Counted from the stretch's first letter, positions 17,159 through 26,072 are shown. The stretch: 64,000 bases of DNA from CAVSUZ01 sp963791885 (GCA_963791885.1 CAWBUL010000006.1:1240001-1304000), one strand, 5' to 3'. The notes: a model not told the origin generated them from the letters alone. Made by a program: numbers and translations.

Positions 17159-17392
17159 GTGTGCGTTCTGATCGTGGAAGATGAACCTCTGATCCGTTGC
17201 CTCCTCGCTGAGGAAATCGCCGAGGCTGGCTTCGAGGTTTGCCAGGCTGAAAATGGTGATGCCGCCGCACGATTGATCCAGGAGCGGCCCGCGCCATTCA
17301 CGCTCCTGATTACCGACGTCCAAATGCCCGGAAAGAGGGACGGCCTCGCCGTGTGGCCCGGCTGGCCTCACCCAGTCTGCGGTCAAGCTTAA
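17159..17392 (+). pseudogene. Response-regulator receiver domain fragment
   Basis: Downstream of the IS comes a CheY-like receiver: CVLIVEDEPLIRCLLAEEIA with the acidic pair, and LLITDVQMPGKRDGLAV holding the phospho-acceptor Asp. After GLAV the frame loses all resemblance and stops at 17392. The C-terminal third with the Thr/Ser and Lys switch residues is missing. Directly past the break, on the other strand, lies a fliN fragment, so a deletion joined two unrelated genes. Confidence 0.75.
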
Positions 17393-17564
17393 CAACCGCG
17401 CCGCGACCCAGCCTCCAGAGCTGGCTGATCTGCATCGTCGCTTTGCCGAGCACGGCGCTGACAGTGACGGGAATGTCGTACACTGACTCCAGTTCGTGGG
17501 TGCCGCGGGGCAGCGCGCTGCCGGGGAAGCTCGTATTGGAGGGCCGAGCAGTAGGAGAGGTCAT
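17380..17564 (-). pseudogene. fliN: Flagellar motor switch protein FliN fragment
   Basis: The minus-strand frame reads YDIPVTVSAVLGKATMQISQ then LWRLGRGAVVKLDRRLGEA, the conserved N-terminal part of the FliN/SpoA domain (usually DIPV.V...LG...I..LL.LG.G.V..LD...GE). The rest of the SpoA domain (ending in the VNG.L.ARGE strand) is absent, and the frame runs into the response-regulator remnant. FliN forms the C-ring of the flagellar motor. No other flagellar gene is in the window, so this is an isolated scrap. Confidence 0.65.
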
Positions 17565-17671
17565 GCTCTCGGATAACCGGCCTATTCCTGAAGCCAGTTA
17601 ACAGCACGCTCCTTGGTGACAACGTCCTTTATCTTTCGTAAGAAGTCCATCCGGAGGACCACAAATGACCT

Positions 17672-18301
17672 TCACTGTGGGGCGCGGATACAGGCAACCT
17701 CCGCGATATAAAATCCACATTTACCTCCCGCAGCCGTCTTTAGGGAGGTGATCGAAAAAGGGGATCTGCATTGAGACTTCGCCCAATCGGTGATGCCTGC
17801 ATTGCAATCAAGCTTCACGGCCGCCTCTGGACAGCCGCCTGCAGGGGAACCAACGCAAACGAGATGCTTCTCCGGAGATGAGAGCTGGCCTACGGGCCGA
17901 ATAAAACTTGGCATCAGGAGGTAGGCGAGCAGGAATAAAGCGAGTGCGCCAGCAAGCCTGACTGCTTTCCAAGCGGGACCTTCGGTCTTCAGTTCAACCA
18001 TCCCGGGGAGCGTATAACCCAGCGCAGCCGCTGAGATACCGGAGACAGCTCGCAATATAGACAGTTGATACGTCGATGGCAGTGGCAAAACATAGCCGAT
18101 TATAAAAGTCAGAATCAGCACAGTGCCCGATAGAAATGCCGCAACGGTCTGAAGCCAGCCTAATCTAAACATAGGGGGCGGCATCCCGGTACAAACGCCA
18201 GGGCAGCTCAGACCCAACTTCCCGGGCCAACGCGGCCGGATCGAGCGAACTGACTGTACCCGGCGTTTGCTCCTCTCTTTGCTGCAGATAATAGCCGTCA
18301 A
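17672..18301 (-). CDS. Membrane protein, tandem paralogue B
   Basis: A protein of up to 209 aa with a TTG start whose codon overlaps the TGA of the upstream gene (TTGA); an ATG at 18185 would give a shorter product starting MPPPMFRLGWLQTVAAFLSG. Three hydrophobic segments are visible: AAFLSGTVLILTFIIGYVL, a glycine/alanine-rich AVSGISAAALGYTLPGMVEL and LAGALALFLLAYLLM. The second and third segments resemble those of the upstream neighbour in order and spacing (GIGAAAIASGITGFLEFQ, then GGPLDVLVFICIFVW), so the two are paralogues. A Cys-containing soluble tail of about 70 residues follows. Function unknown. Confidence 0.6.
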   Translation of the reverse strand: MTAIICSKERSKRRVQSVRSIRPRWPGKLGLSCPGVCTGMPPPMFRLGWLQTVAAFLSGTVLILTFIIGYVLPLPSTYQLSILRAVSGISAAALGYTLPGMVELKTEGPAWKAVRLAGALALFLLAYLLMPSFIRPVGQLSSPEKHLVCVGSPAGGCPEAAVKLDCNAGITDWAKSQCRSPFSITSLKTAAGGKCGFYIAEVACIRAPQ

Positions 18302-18708
18302 TCATGACCCCCGGACTCCCATACAAATATACAAATGAACACCAGAACATCAAGCGGGCCACCGGCACGAACTAATTTTGATTGAAACTCCAAGAACCCG
18401 GTTATTCCAGAGGCAATGGCCGCGGCGCCTATGCCAACCAAGACCGTTATTACTACGCGGGGGAATGGAGGAGGGGTTTGATATGTCAGAGCGAGTACCA
18501 AACCGGTTAGGAGAAGGAAAATTCCCAAGATAAATACGTAGAGTGGTTCGACTTGAGCCACGGGGTTTATCGAGGCTGGGTTGGCCGCCGCGTTATGATG
18601 CGCCGGACTCGCAGCGGTGACAAAGGACGATGTGTCCTGATCGGGTTCCGTCATCGGAACGGTCTTAGCGGGATCCTTCGTAGGCCAATTCGCTGGTTTC
18701 CTGGCCAC
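18298..18708 (-). CDS. Membrane protein, tandem paralogue A
   Basis: A 136-aa protein with a polar N-terminus of about 50 residues, then hydrophobic segments LYVFILGIFLLLTGLVLAL, VVITVLVGIGAAAIASGITG and LDVLVFICIFVWES. The region after the second segment (GFLEFQSK...AGGPL) matches the layout GMVELKTEG in the neighbour. Its stop overlaps the start of paralogue B, indicating translational coupling. I recall similar small membrane modules with an A-rich GFL/GMVE segment in many proteobacteria, without an assigned function. Confidence 0.65.
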   Translation of the reverse strand: MARKPANWPTKDPAKTVPMTEPDQDTSSFVTAASPAHHNAAANPASINPVAQVEPLYVFILGIFLLLTGLVLALTYQTPPPFPRVVITVLVGIGAAAIASGITGFLEFQSKLVRAGGPLDVLVFICIFVWESGGHD

Positions 18709-18717
18709 AGAGGTGAC

Positions 18718-19737
18718 TCAGATCGTGATCCGCTCGAGTTCGTCGAGCGTGATCTCATCGCCAGTCCGGTCGTAGAGCTTGGTCGTACGCGGGCTTTCGT
18801 GTGCGGCCATGGCCTGGGCATTCTCCAGCGTGCCACTGGCCTCAAGATAGGCAGTGATGCCAGTGGCGCGAAACGTATGACAACCGATCCTGACCTTCAT
18901 GCCAAGCCCCGCCGCTCGCCGCTGGATCATGCGCCAGGCATCGACTCGGTTCATCGGCTTGTCGGCCAGCGTGCCGGTGCGACCGGCAGCTGAGCGGAAG
19001 AGGGGGGCGTTGCCGCCGTCGCGGAGGCCGGCGGCCTCTATATAGGAGTCGAGGTAGGCTTCCAGCGTGTGGTGCGCCGGCATCTCATGCCGCTTGCCAC
19101 CTTTCTCGTGCAGCCGGACCCACCAACGCTTGCCCTTGGGGTAGTAGTCCTTGACGCGCATGACGACGACCGCGCCGATGCGGGCGAAGGCGAAGGTCAT
19201 GACACTGATCAGCGCCCTGTCGCGCAGCCCGACGACGGTGGACGTGTCGATGTTGTCCAGCAGTTTGCGAGCCTGTTCGGCATCCAACACCGTGGTCTTG
19301 CCGCTCTTGACGACGCGCTTCGGGCCGCGGAGTGCGTGGGCCGGATCGGTGGCGACGACCTGGCCGGTGACCAGCCAGTCGAACAGCATGCGGATCGCCG
19401 CCAGGTGCTGCTTGACCGTCGGTTTCTCGAAATTCCCACCAAGCGCCTCGATATAGGCCGCCACATGCAGCGGCTCGATGTCGGCAAGCTGACCGATGCG
19501 GTGATGCTCGCACCAGGCGAAGAATTTTCCCACCGCATGCAGGTAAGCCAGCCGGGTGTTCTTGTTGCGAATGGTGGCGGCGAAGAACTCCAGGAAGCGG
19601 CGCGCCGCATGGTCGCTGGCGTCGGCGACGATCGCCGGCACCTCGATCGAGGCCGCGACTGCGGCGGAGATTTTCCGCGAATTGGCAGCCGGGAGGGCGG
19701 TGAGCTGGCGGGTCTGGTCGGTGCGGGTATCGAACAT
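18718..19737 (-). CDS. Tyrosine recombinase (phage-integrase/XerD type)
   Basis: A 339-aa site-specific recombinase. The N-terminal SAM-like core-binding domain is NKNTRLAYLHAVGKFFAWCE and the catalytic domain carries the Arg in FAFARIGAVV, a Lys-containing beta-hairpin (RLHEKGGKRHEMP), HTFRATG (His and Arg), AAHESPRTT (second His) and the tyrosine in KLYDRT. All five catalytic positions are present. It ends just 10 bases before paralogue A's upstream region. Integrases of this length are common in integrative elements and integron-like islands, and it may have brought the tandem membrane genes. No att core could be identified. Confidence 0.9.
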   Translation of the reverse strand: MFDTRTDQTRQLTALPAANSRKISAAVAASIEVPAIVADASDHAARRFLEFFAATIRNKNTRLAYLHAVGKFFAWCEHHRIGQLADIEPLHVAAYIEALGGNFEKPTVKQHLAAIRMLFDWLVTGQVVATDPAHALRGPKRVVKSGKTTVLDAEQARKLLDNIDTSTVVGLRDRALISVMTFAFARIGAVVVMRVKDYYPKGKRWWVRLHEKGGKRHEMPAHHTLEAYLDSYIEAAGLRDGGNAPLFRSAAGRTGTLADKPMNRVDAWRMIQRRAAGLGMKVRIGCHTFRATGITAYLEASGTLENAQAMAAHESPRTTKLYDRTGDEITLDELERITI

Positions 19738-20200
19738 GCGATTTAATGTAACATAACGTCCTCACATGAGCGGCTTATGGTCAACGGGAAATCGATCTCC
19801 TGACGCAGTTTTCTATAACGGCATCATCGCACCCCGCGTGGCGGCGGTGTCGCGGTCAAGGGCCGAAGCCGGCTTGCCGGTGCGCGTAGCGCAGCCCTTG
19901 AGGGCGGCGACGCCGCCACGCAGCATCGAGGCGCCGTGTCGTCAGCGGGACACATTTCATCAGCGGTCGTCGGTCGAGCCTGTTCGTCTCGCTCGCGACA
20001 CCAGGGCCGCGGAACCTCACATCCGGTCGCCGCGAGTGCGGCGGTCACCAAAATCCCTCATGCTCGAGGTCTCAGGCTCGGAAACGGGACCAATCTTTAT
20101 GACGGCATCTTTCAGCCAGAACGTTATCAGGTCCGTTCACCGATGTCCGCCGGGACAGGGAATGCCCCGAGGATCTCTTGTTACGTTGGGCGGTAGGGTT
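19738..20200. other. Intergenic, with a long hairpin
   Basis: About 460 bases between the integrase and IS110. It holds the hairpin at 19843-19917 and otherwise no supported gene. Confidence 0.5.
19843..19917. repeat. Imperfect long inverted repeat
   Basis: The arms 19843-19863 and 19894-19917 are complementary over more than 20 positions with small mismatches (GGCGG-GTCGC...CAAGGGC), with a GC-rich loop that itself contains CCGGC repeats. It could be a REP-like or transposon-end structure, or the upstream structure of the IS110 element. Confidence 0.55.
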
Positions 20201-21367
20201 TCACGCCGGCTTCAATATCGCTCCCTCCGGTATTTCGCCGTGGGTCAGGTAGCGCCATAGCGCGATCAACAGCTTGCGCGCGAGAGCGACGATTGCGATT
20301 CGTCGCGCTCTGCCGCGTTCCTCACCCACACGCTCGCGGAACCAGCGGCTCAACGCGCTCTCGGGTTGATGCCGCACCCAGAGCCAGGCTAATTCGATCA
20401 TGGCTGTGCGCAGTCGCCGATTGCCGGCCTTCGAGATCCCCTGCTCCCGGACGATGGTCCCGCTGCGCCATGGCGTCGGGACAAGGCCCGCGTAAGCCGC
20501 CACTTCTCGCCGGTTCGCGAATTTTCGGAACAACCCCTCCACATAGAGTGTGGCAGCGAGCTGAGGACCGACGGCCTTGAGACGCATCAACGTGGCGGCC
20601 GGCGATGGCTGGTCCGCCGTGTCCGCCCCGGCGTCAGAGTCTCGCTCAGCCTCCACATCCGCGATCTGGCGCAGCAGCAACTCAATGACTTCGATCTCGC
20701 GGAGCAACTCTGCCCTGAGGCGGGGCGGCAATGGCCGGCCGTCTCCGGTCCTCAGTTCGTCAAGGCGTGCCCGGCGATCCCGTTCCAACGGTTCGTAATC
20801 GACGATCCCTTGGCCTGACAGCAGTCCCTTGACCCGATTGACGTGCCTGATCCGCTCCCGAAGCAGGATGGCGCGTTCCCGACACGTGCGCCGGCGATCT
20901 TCCTCGTTCGGAGACGGCGGCACCACCATCGCGCAGACGCGCGGTTCGTCCCGCCTCCAGGCCAGCAGTGTCCGCAGCAGCGTTTCCCCATCAATGACGT
21001 CAGTCTTCGCGCGGCGCTGCCGCCTGGGCACGGCGATCGACGCGGGATCCACGACGTGGCTCTCGATATTGCGTGCCTCGAGCAGCCGATGCACCCAGAA
21101 CCCGTCGAGGCCGGCCTCCTGAATGACGGCGATCCTAATCGGACCTCCGACGGCGGCTTCCGCCTTCGACCGCAGGCGGCCCAGCAGTTCAATCAACGCA
21201 TCGCCGCTGCAAGTGGGGGTCGAGAACTTCGACATCTTCTGGCTGCCGGGAGAAAGCACGGTCAGCAACCAAGTCTTGTGGCTCAGTTCCAGCGACGCGC
21301 AGAGCGCCGTTTCGTTGGGGACGGTGTGGGATGTGGGGTGATCGGTCGAAATTCCGGCGGGACGCAT
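20201..21367 (-). CDS. IS110-family transposase
   Basis: A 388-aa IS110/IS1111-type transposase. The N-terminal RuvC-like DEDD domain contains ELSHKTWLL (first acidic), VIQEAGLDGFWVHRLLE, and PRRQRRAKTDVIDGETLLR with the two late Asp residues. The C-terminal transposase_20 domain has LMRLKAVGPQLAATLYVEG and ISKAGNRRLRTAMIELAWLW with the conserved Ser. It looks complete. IS110 elements use a structured noncoding bridge RNA from the element's own ends; the flanks 20020-20200 and 21368-21480 are where to look, but I did not resolve the fold. Confidence 0.92.
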   Translation of the reverse strand: MRPAGISTDHPTSHTVPNETALCASLELSHKTWLLTVLSPGSQKMSKFSTPTCSGDALIELLGRLRSKAEAAVGGPIRIAVIQEAGLDGFWVHRLLEARNIESHVVDPASIAVPRRQRRAKTDVIDGETLLRTLLAWRRDEPRVCAMVVPPSPNEEDRRRTCRERAILLRERIRHVNRVKGLLSGQGIVDYEPLERDRRARLDELRTGDGRPLPPRLRAELLREIEVIELLLRQIADVEAERDSDAGADTADQPSPAATLMRLKAVGPQLAATLYVEGLFRKFANRREVAAYAGLVPTPWRSGTIVREQGISKAGNRRLRTAMIELAWLWVRHQPESALSRWFRERVGEERGRARRIAIVALARKLLIALWRYLTHGEIPEGAILKPA

Positions 21368-21480
21368 CTGATTCCTCCTCGAGAGGCTGTTGATGACCGG
21401 CCAAAGGTATCAACCGTCCCGCAGCCTGTCGTTCCGCCATGGAATCTTTATGTTGCACTATTTATGCCGTCTGCCCGACC

Positions 21481-21537
21481 CCAAAAAGCCGGCCGCCGCC
21501 ACCTTATATATAGTCCGCATACGGTACGGCTTTTTGG
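21481..21537. terminator. Inverted repeat, possible bidirectional terminator
   Basis: CCAAAAAGCCG (21481-21491) and CGGCTTTTTGG (21527-21537) are perfect complements separated by 35 bases, including an AT-rich stretch TTATATATAG. It lies between the end of the defence operon and IS110. The long loop makes it atypical; it could also be an IS or att remnant. Confidence 0.4.
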
Positions 21538-21587
21538 TCAGCGGCGGACCTTACAACCAGCTTTAGGGCTGGCCGTGGTTCGATCCG

Positions 21588-21896
21588 CTAAGCGGATGCC
21601 GCGGCGAGCGGCACTTCGGCTGCCAGGTCTAAATCTGGTGATGAGAAAAGTGGGGAGCCACTGCCTTTCAAGATCGATGACCTGAGTTGGCTGATGCGCT
21701 CCTCAATCTCGCTGGCGGAAACCTGTATTTGCAGCTTCTCCTGGACGAAGTTGAGCCGGCCTTCGGCATCGCGGATGAGCTCAGCCCATGACTTCACCCA
21801 AACCTTGTGGTTCGGCTTATCGATCAGCAAACCGACCGGCCGCTCCTTCTGTGTTATCCGTTCTTTGAGCACATCGTCATACTCGGTGCCCACCAA
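21588..21896 (-). pseudogene. C-terminal piece of the GHKL/nuclease protein
   Basis: This frame continues the upstream gene without any shift: after a single stop TAA at 21897-21899 it reads LVGTEYDDVLKERITQKERP, then VGLLIDKPNHKVWVKSWAEL and a helical RLNFVQEKLQIQV. In Shedu/DUF4263-like nucleases a strand with the form LV.TEYD..V follows the catalytic ELK strand, so this piece belongs to the same domain. A TTG start could reinitiate here, but a stand-alone role is unlikely. Confidence 0.75.
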
Positions 21897-23618
21897 TTAG
21901 AAATTCCAGAATGTGGACGTGTTGAGAAAATCCGGTTGCACCACTAGAGCGTTCACATAATCCTCGAGCTGATCGAGCTCTTTGCGGCCAAGAACGATCG
22001 ATGGGCGTTTGAGTTCGATAAGAAGAAACTCATGATGCTGCCTGTCGGCATGCGGCACAATGCGCCCCATGAAGGAGTCGATGCGCCCGATCTTGCCATC
22101 TGGCTTGCGTCCTTTCCTTCCTTTCGTGCGCTTGAGTGCAAGCTGGTCCGATACCCGATCCATGATCTTCGTCAGGCCGGCTTCCGCCATCGTGAAGTGA
22201 AAGACTTCACCGAAGATCCACGTATTATCGCGAACCAAAATATCAAGTTCGCCGCGCTCTTTGACGGTCTTCCGATGCGTTGGCTCGAATACAATCTCGC
22301 GCAGCACCTTCAGCGCGACAACCCGGTCGGCAATCAGGCTTGATGCGGATATGATGTGCCCAAGCTCTGTCCTTTCGAGCAGCAGGGAAAACTCGTCCTG
22401 GCGAGCCTTTGGCAAGTGGAACACCGCTCGCAAAATGCGCAGGATTGACTCGGGATTATTCCGGAGTGCTATTCGCAGTAGCTCAAGAGTGACTCTCTTC
22501 TGAGGATTGTCGGCCCTCTTGAAAACGCTTGAATAGGACGCGGCCTGCGTCGCGATATCAAAAACCTGCCGTTCCTTGCGCTCGACCTCGTCCTTCGGCT
22601 CCCCTTCGTACGGATACACACCGGCGTTTTTCAGTTCCTGAATTAGCTCACCCGACTTTTCTGCCTGGCGCTCGCGGAAATAATCGCCGACCCGATCGCG
22701 GATGTACTCGACGACTGCCCCAAAGTCGGGATCGGTCAGACCCTCGAACTCGAGCAGGTTTGCATCGCCGATCTCCTGTAGAAATGGGGAATATGCGTAA
22801 GCCGAGAAGTCAAAGCCTGGCGCCGGGATGTTGGCCGGCAGAGAACCCAGAACTACTCCACTCTCCCCGCCGAAGTAGATTCTTCGGCTTCCGCCGTTAG
22901 CCTTCCACTCGATAACCCGCAACATGACATTGCGGACACGGCCGCTTGGACAGACGACCTTGCACATTCCAAATTCTCGCGTCCGGTCGATTGTCAGAGA
23001 TGGATCGACACCCCTGCCGTCATAGGTGATTTCTGTTCCTGGGTATTGAAGGATGTAGGGCGCAAAGATGGCGGCAAACTCGGCGTGTGCCTCGTTACTG
23101 GCGAGCCAATCAAACGTATCCTTTAGGGGCGCGAGCTCGACGACAGTGCCTGTGGGGGTGTCTGCCGGCGCCGCTTCCGGCTCGGAGACTTGGCTTGTCT
23201 GCAATGTTGCTGCCTCGATCTCGATCATGAGGCGGAAGACCGCACTGCCCTCCTTATAGACCGTCAACCAGGCAGCCTTCTGCGCCAGCGAGAAGAATTT
23301 CAGCCTCCCCTTTCCCTCCTTGCCATGTATGGCCCGAGAGAGAAGAGGAGTGCGTCGCCGTTTCAGCTTCCATGATTCACCCAGGCTTTCAAAGTCATGA
23401 GTTGCCCGTGCCTTCGAAATTCCTGTTCCGTCGTCACAGATGAGAATGCTTTCGAAGCCACCGAGTGCATTGCGGACAAGATCCACGCTGACCCTTTTCG
23501 CGTCAGCGTCGAGCGCGTTCCACACGAACTCGGCCAACGCCTTTACGTAATCGCGTGTGGCGGCGACCTTTTCAAGGTGGTCGTGTTTTGCTTTTAGAGT
23601 GAGGACAATCATCGTCAT
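21897..23618 (-). CDS. GHKL ATPase fused to PD-(D/E)XK (Shedu-like) nuclease
   Basis: A protein of 573 aa up to an in-frame stop, about 675 aa if the stop is read through. The N-terminus is a GHKL ATPase of the MORC/MutL/Hsp90 type: N-box EFVWNALDADA, G1 box ICDDGTGIS, and the G2 lid GKEGKGRLKFFSLAQKAAW. A transducer-like region and long helical middle follow. The C-terminus holds RIDSFMGRIVPHAD and LLIELKRPSIVLGRKELDQL, a PD-(D/E)XK nuclease core of the Shedu/DUF4263 type. The ATG at 23618 overlaps the hsdS stop (TAATG), so translation is coupled to the restriction system. MutL/MORC-type GHKL proteins are known partners of restriction-modification loci; exact role here is unknown. The stop after STFWNF splits the nuclease domain. 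Confidence 0.78.
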   Translation of the reverse strand: MTMIVLTLKAKHDHLEKVAATRDYVKALAEFVWNALDADAKRVSVDLVRNALGGFESILICDDGTGISKARATHDFESLGESWKLKRRRTPLLSRAIHGKEGKGRLKFFSLAQKAAWLTVYKEGSAVFRLMIEIEAATLQTSQVSEPEAAPADTPTGTVVELAPLKDTFDWLASNEAHAEFAAIFAPYILQYPGTEITYDGRGVDPSLTIDRTREFGMCKVVCPSGRVRNVMLRVIEWKANGGSRRIYFGGESGVVLGSLPANIPAPGFDFSAYAYSPFLQEIGDANLLEFEGLTDPDFGAVVEYIRDRVGDYFRERQAEKSGELIQELKNAGVYPYEGEPKDEVERKERQVFDIATQAASYSSVFKRADNPQKRVTLELLRIALRNNPESILRILRAVFHLPKARQDEFSLLLERTELGHIISASSLIADRVVALKVLREIVFEPTHRKTVKERGELDILVRDNTWIFGEVFHFTMAEAGLTKIMDRVSDQLALKRTKGRKGRKPDGKIGRIDSFMGRIVPHADRQHHEFLLIELKRPSIVLGRKELDQLEDYVNALVVQPDFLNTSTFWNF

Positions 23619-24775
23619 TAGATGCTGCCGTTGAAGGCTCGGTCGAGGATAGACGGAAGCAGGGCGTCCAACTCGGTGGCAGTCTCGGATTGCAGGCGCT
23701 TCAGTGCGCTCATTTCCGCACAAATCTTCCTGAGCATCACCTGCGTTTCGTGCGAAGGAAGCGGAAACTTATAATCGAGAAAGTCCTGGGGGTTCAATCT
23801 CCGGCGACGGACATTCGTCCCTGTGCTTGCGCCGGCAACTTCCGGCCACACCGAAGGCGTGCAAAAGTAGATGTCAAGAACCTCCGGAAAAGCGCGATGT
23901 TCATTCACGTCGAACACAGGGAATTCCGTCGAGACAACACAACCGTCACACTCGGCGGGAACAATGCCAAACGCGCCCTCCCATGCCATCAATTTCGGAT
24001 ACACAAAGTCACCGGCGCGAAGACGCGTGAGGCGCGGATAAGCAAACTCCATACCCGATTTACGCGACCCTTTGAACACGCCGCGCCCGAAGCAATATAC
24101 GCCAGCGAATTGATAGGTCTCGTCAGGACGCACGATGACATCTGGGGTGCGCAAGCTTACCAACTCGCGCATTGGCGTTGGTTTTGGTTGCTTGTCATGG
24201 AACAGGATAGCACGAAGCAGTGCCTTCGCCTCGTCAGCAGCTTGACGGCGGAGGCTTGAGGCCTCGTGGGTTAGGGCGACAAGTTCCTCTATCCACGCCA
24301 CCACCCGTCGCTGCTCGGTCAAGGGCGGCAATCTGACAGACTTCGCTAGCCATTCGTCTCGATCGAATACCATCTTCTCGATAACAACGCCAACAGCGCT
24401 GGAGCGAACCGTTTCGGTGAATGCGGGTGTGTGCGAGAGCCACCAAAAGAATCGTGAATCAACCTCAGGCGATATTGCAAACTGGTCGTAATTTGTGCTC
24501 GCGATGGCGTTCGGCGGAGCCTGCCCAACGATTGCATAGGCCTGATGCCAGCATTGAACTCGCGAGATGATAAACGCACCAGGAACGACCTTGAATTGCT
24601 TCTTTGTCGCAATCTGGTGTCCGAACATCTTCTCTCGAAGCTCTAACCCGCCGTGCCGGCGCTTTACGGTTATCGTTAGATAATCCTTCTCGTCATCCAT
24701 CACGATCCGCTCATCAAGGTAGCGAAGGATGTCACCGAGCTTAACCTCCTTCCATTCTGGGCTCCCGGTTTTCAT
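23618..24775 (-). CDS. hsdS: Type I restriction-modification specificity subunit HsdS
   Basis: A 385-aa HsdS with two target-recognition domains, each followed by a helical spacer. TRD1 begins KLGDILRYLDERIVMDDEKD and ends LPPLTEQRRVVAWIEELVAL (conserved helix region). TRD2 begins MRELVSLRTPDVIVRPDE and ends PLPSHETQVMLRKICAEMSA. The two recognise the two halves of a bipartite DNA site and dock on two HsdM subunits. The gene is undamaged although hsdR and hsdM are broken. Its ATG overlaps the hsdM stop (TAATG) and its stop overlaps the next gene's ATG in the same way. Confidence 0.93.
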   Translation of the reverse strand: MKTGSPEWKEVKLGDILRYLDERIVMDDEKDYLTITVKRRHGGLELREKMFGHQIATKKQFKVVPGAFIISRVQCWHQAYAIVGQAPPNAIASTNYDQFAISPEVDSRFFWWLSHTPAFTETVRSSAVGVVIEKMVFDRDEWLAKSVRLPPLTEQRRVVAWIEELVALTHEASSLRRQAADEAKALLRAILFHDKQPKPTPMRELVSLRTPDVIVRPDETYQFAGVYCFGRGVFKGSRKSGMEFAYPRLTRLRAGDFVYPKLMAWEGAFGIVPAECDGCVVSTEFPVFDVNEHRAFPEVLDIYFCTPSVWPEVAGASTGTNVRRRRLNPQDFLDYKFPLPSHETQVMLRKICAEMSALKRLQSETATELDALLPSILDRAFNGSI

Positions 24776-26072
24776 TAGTCATCATCCAGCCGCGAACGTA
24801 TCTCCGACATAATTGTTAGTATACGCTCTTCCTTTTCCCGAATGCTCGACACCAGTCTTTCTGGTGGTAGATGTTGAAGGTCTTTCGCGGCGCGCGGATT
24901 GCGCTGATCGAGATTGTAGCCATTGGCCAGCAATTCAGCGACGGAGACCTTCCAGGTGCGTTCATTTTCGATGCGCTTGCCGAACCAAGCTATGCATTCA
25001 GCGAATTCCTCGAACTGCATCGGCTTTGACTTGCTATAGTTCGAACCATCTGGTCGTTTTGGCTGTTCGTAATACCAGACGTCGCTTGTCGGGCCGGAGC
25101 GATCGAAGAAGAGGATGTTCGTCGGAATGCCCGTGTAGGGAGCAAAAACGCCGTTCGGCAACCGAACAACGGTGTGCAGATTGAACGTCTTCAGCAGCTC
25201 TTCCTTGATGCGCGCGCAGACGCCATCACCAAAGAGCGTGCCCGTTCGGAACGACGACGGCGGCGCGTGCTGGCCTCCCTGCTTGCGTCGGATTGCGGTG
25301 CAGCTTGCGCATGATGAGCTGAAGGAAGAGCAGCGCGGTTTCGGCCGTTTGGCGATCGTCCGGGAAATTTCCCTGGATCCCTTTCTCTTCCTCACCGCCG
25401 AAAGGCGGGTTTATGAGGATCACGTCAACCCGGTCTTTCTCCCCGATCTCGGCGAGCTTGAAGCGGAGCGCATTGCCGGGGTCGATGTGCGGCGCGTCGA
25501 GCCCATGCAGTAGCAAGTTCATCTGGCAGAGCAGATAGGGCAGCGACTTCGGCTCGCAGCCGTAGATGGAGTTCTTCCTGAAGCTGTCTTCGGTGGGGGA
25601 CGGTCTTCACTTGCTTGCTCAGATGATTGAACGCCTCGACGAGAAAGCCGCCGGTACCGGCCGCCGGATCAAGGATCGTCTCCCCCAGACGCGGATCGGT
25701 TACCTCTACCATGAAGCGCACGACAGGACGCGGCGTATAGAACTCCCCTGAATCCCCGGCCGCATCGCGCATTTCACGCAGCATGGATTCATAGAGTGCG
25801 CCGAGGGTGTGCAACTCACTGCTCGATGTGAAATGAATTTCAGCGACCTTATTGATCACATCCCGCAGCAGATAGCCGCTCTTCATGCGGTTATCGACGC
25901 CCTTGAACACGGTCGCGATCACGTCCCGTCGGTCCTCGCCGTTGGCGCTGGTGAGCTGACGCAGATAGGCGAAGAGGCCCGGCCCGCGCTTTCCATCGGG
26001 ATGCCTGCATTCATCCTGGTTGATGAAAGCGAGCAGCTCGTCGCCGGTCACCCCTTGCGGATTGGCGGCCCG
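24775..26072 (-). pseudogene. hsdM: Type I DNA methyltransferase HsdM, frameshifted and truncated
   Basis: HsdM methylates adenine at the site chosen by HsdS. Three frames in succession cover it: ITGDELLAFIN-like start to VKTV (26072-25600), then NSIYGC...AAVVVPNG (25600-25240), then TLFGDGV...SRLDDD (to 24775). The SAM motif LDPAAGTGGFL and catalytic NPPF (in ILINPPFGG) are present, but an extra C in a five-base run at 25595-25599 and an extra G at 25241-25243 shift frame. The first about 75 residues are missing: homology stops at AANPQGV (26072), exactly at an 8-bp repeat where hsdR sequence begins in the opposite direction. As written it cannot make a working methyltransferase. Confidence 0.88.

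Noticed and set aside
20201..21367. Long plus-strand frame opposite IS110 (20843-21685)
   Set aside because: It is the antisense shadow of the GC-rich transposase gene.
21481..21537. CRISPR-like or att-like repeat
   Set aside because: Only one inverted pair is present, with no periodic spacers and no matching copy elsewhere in the window.
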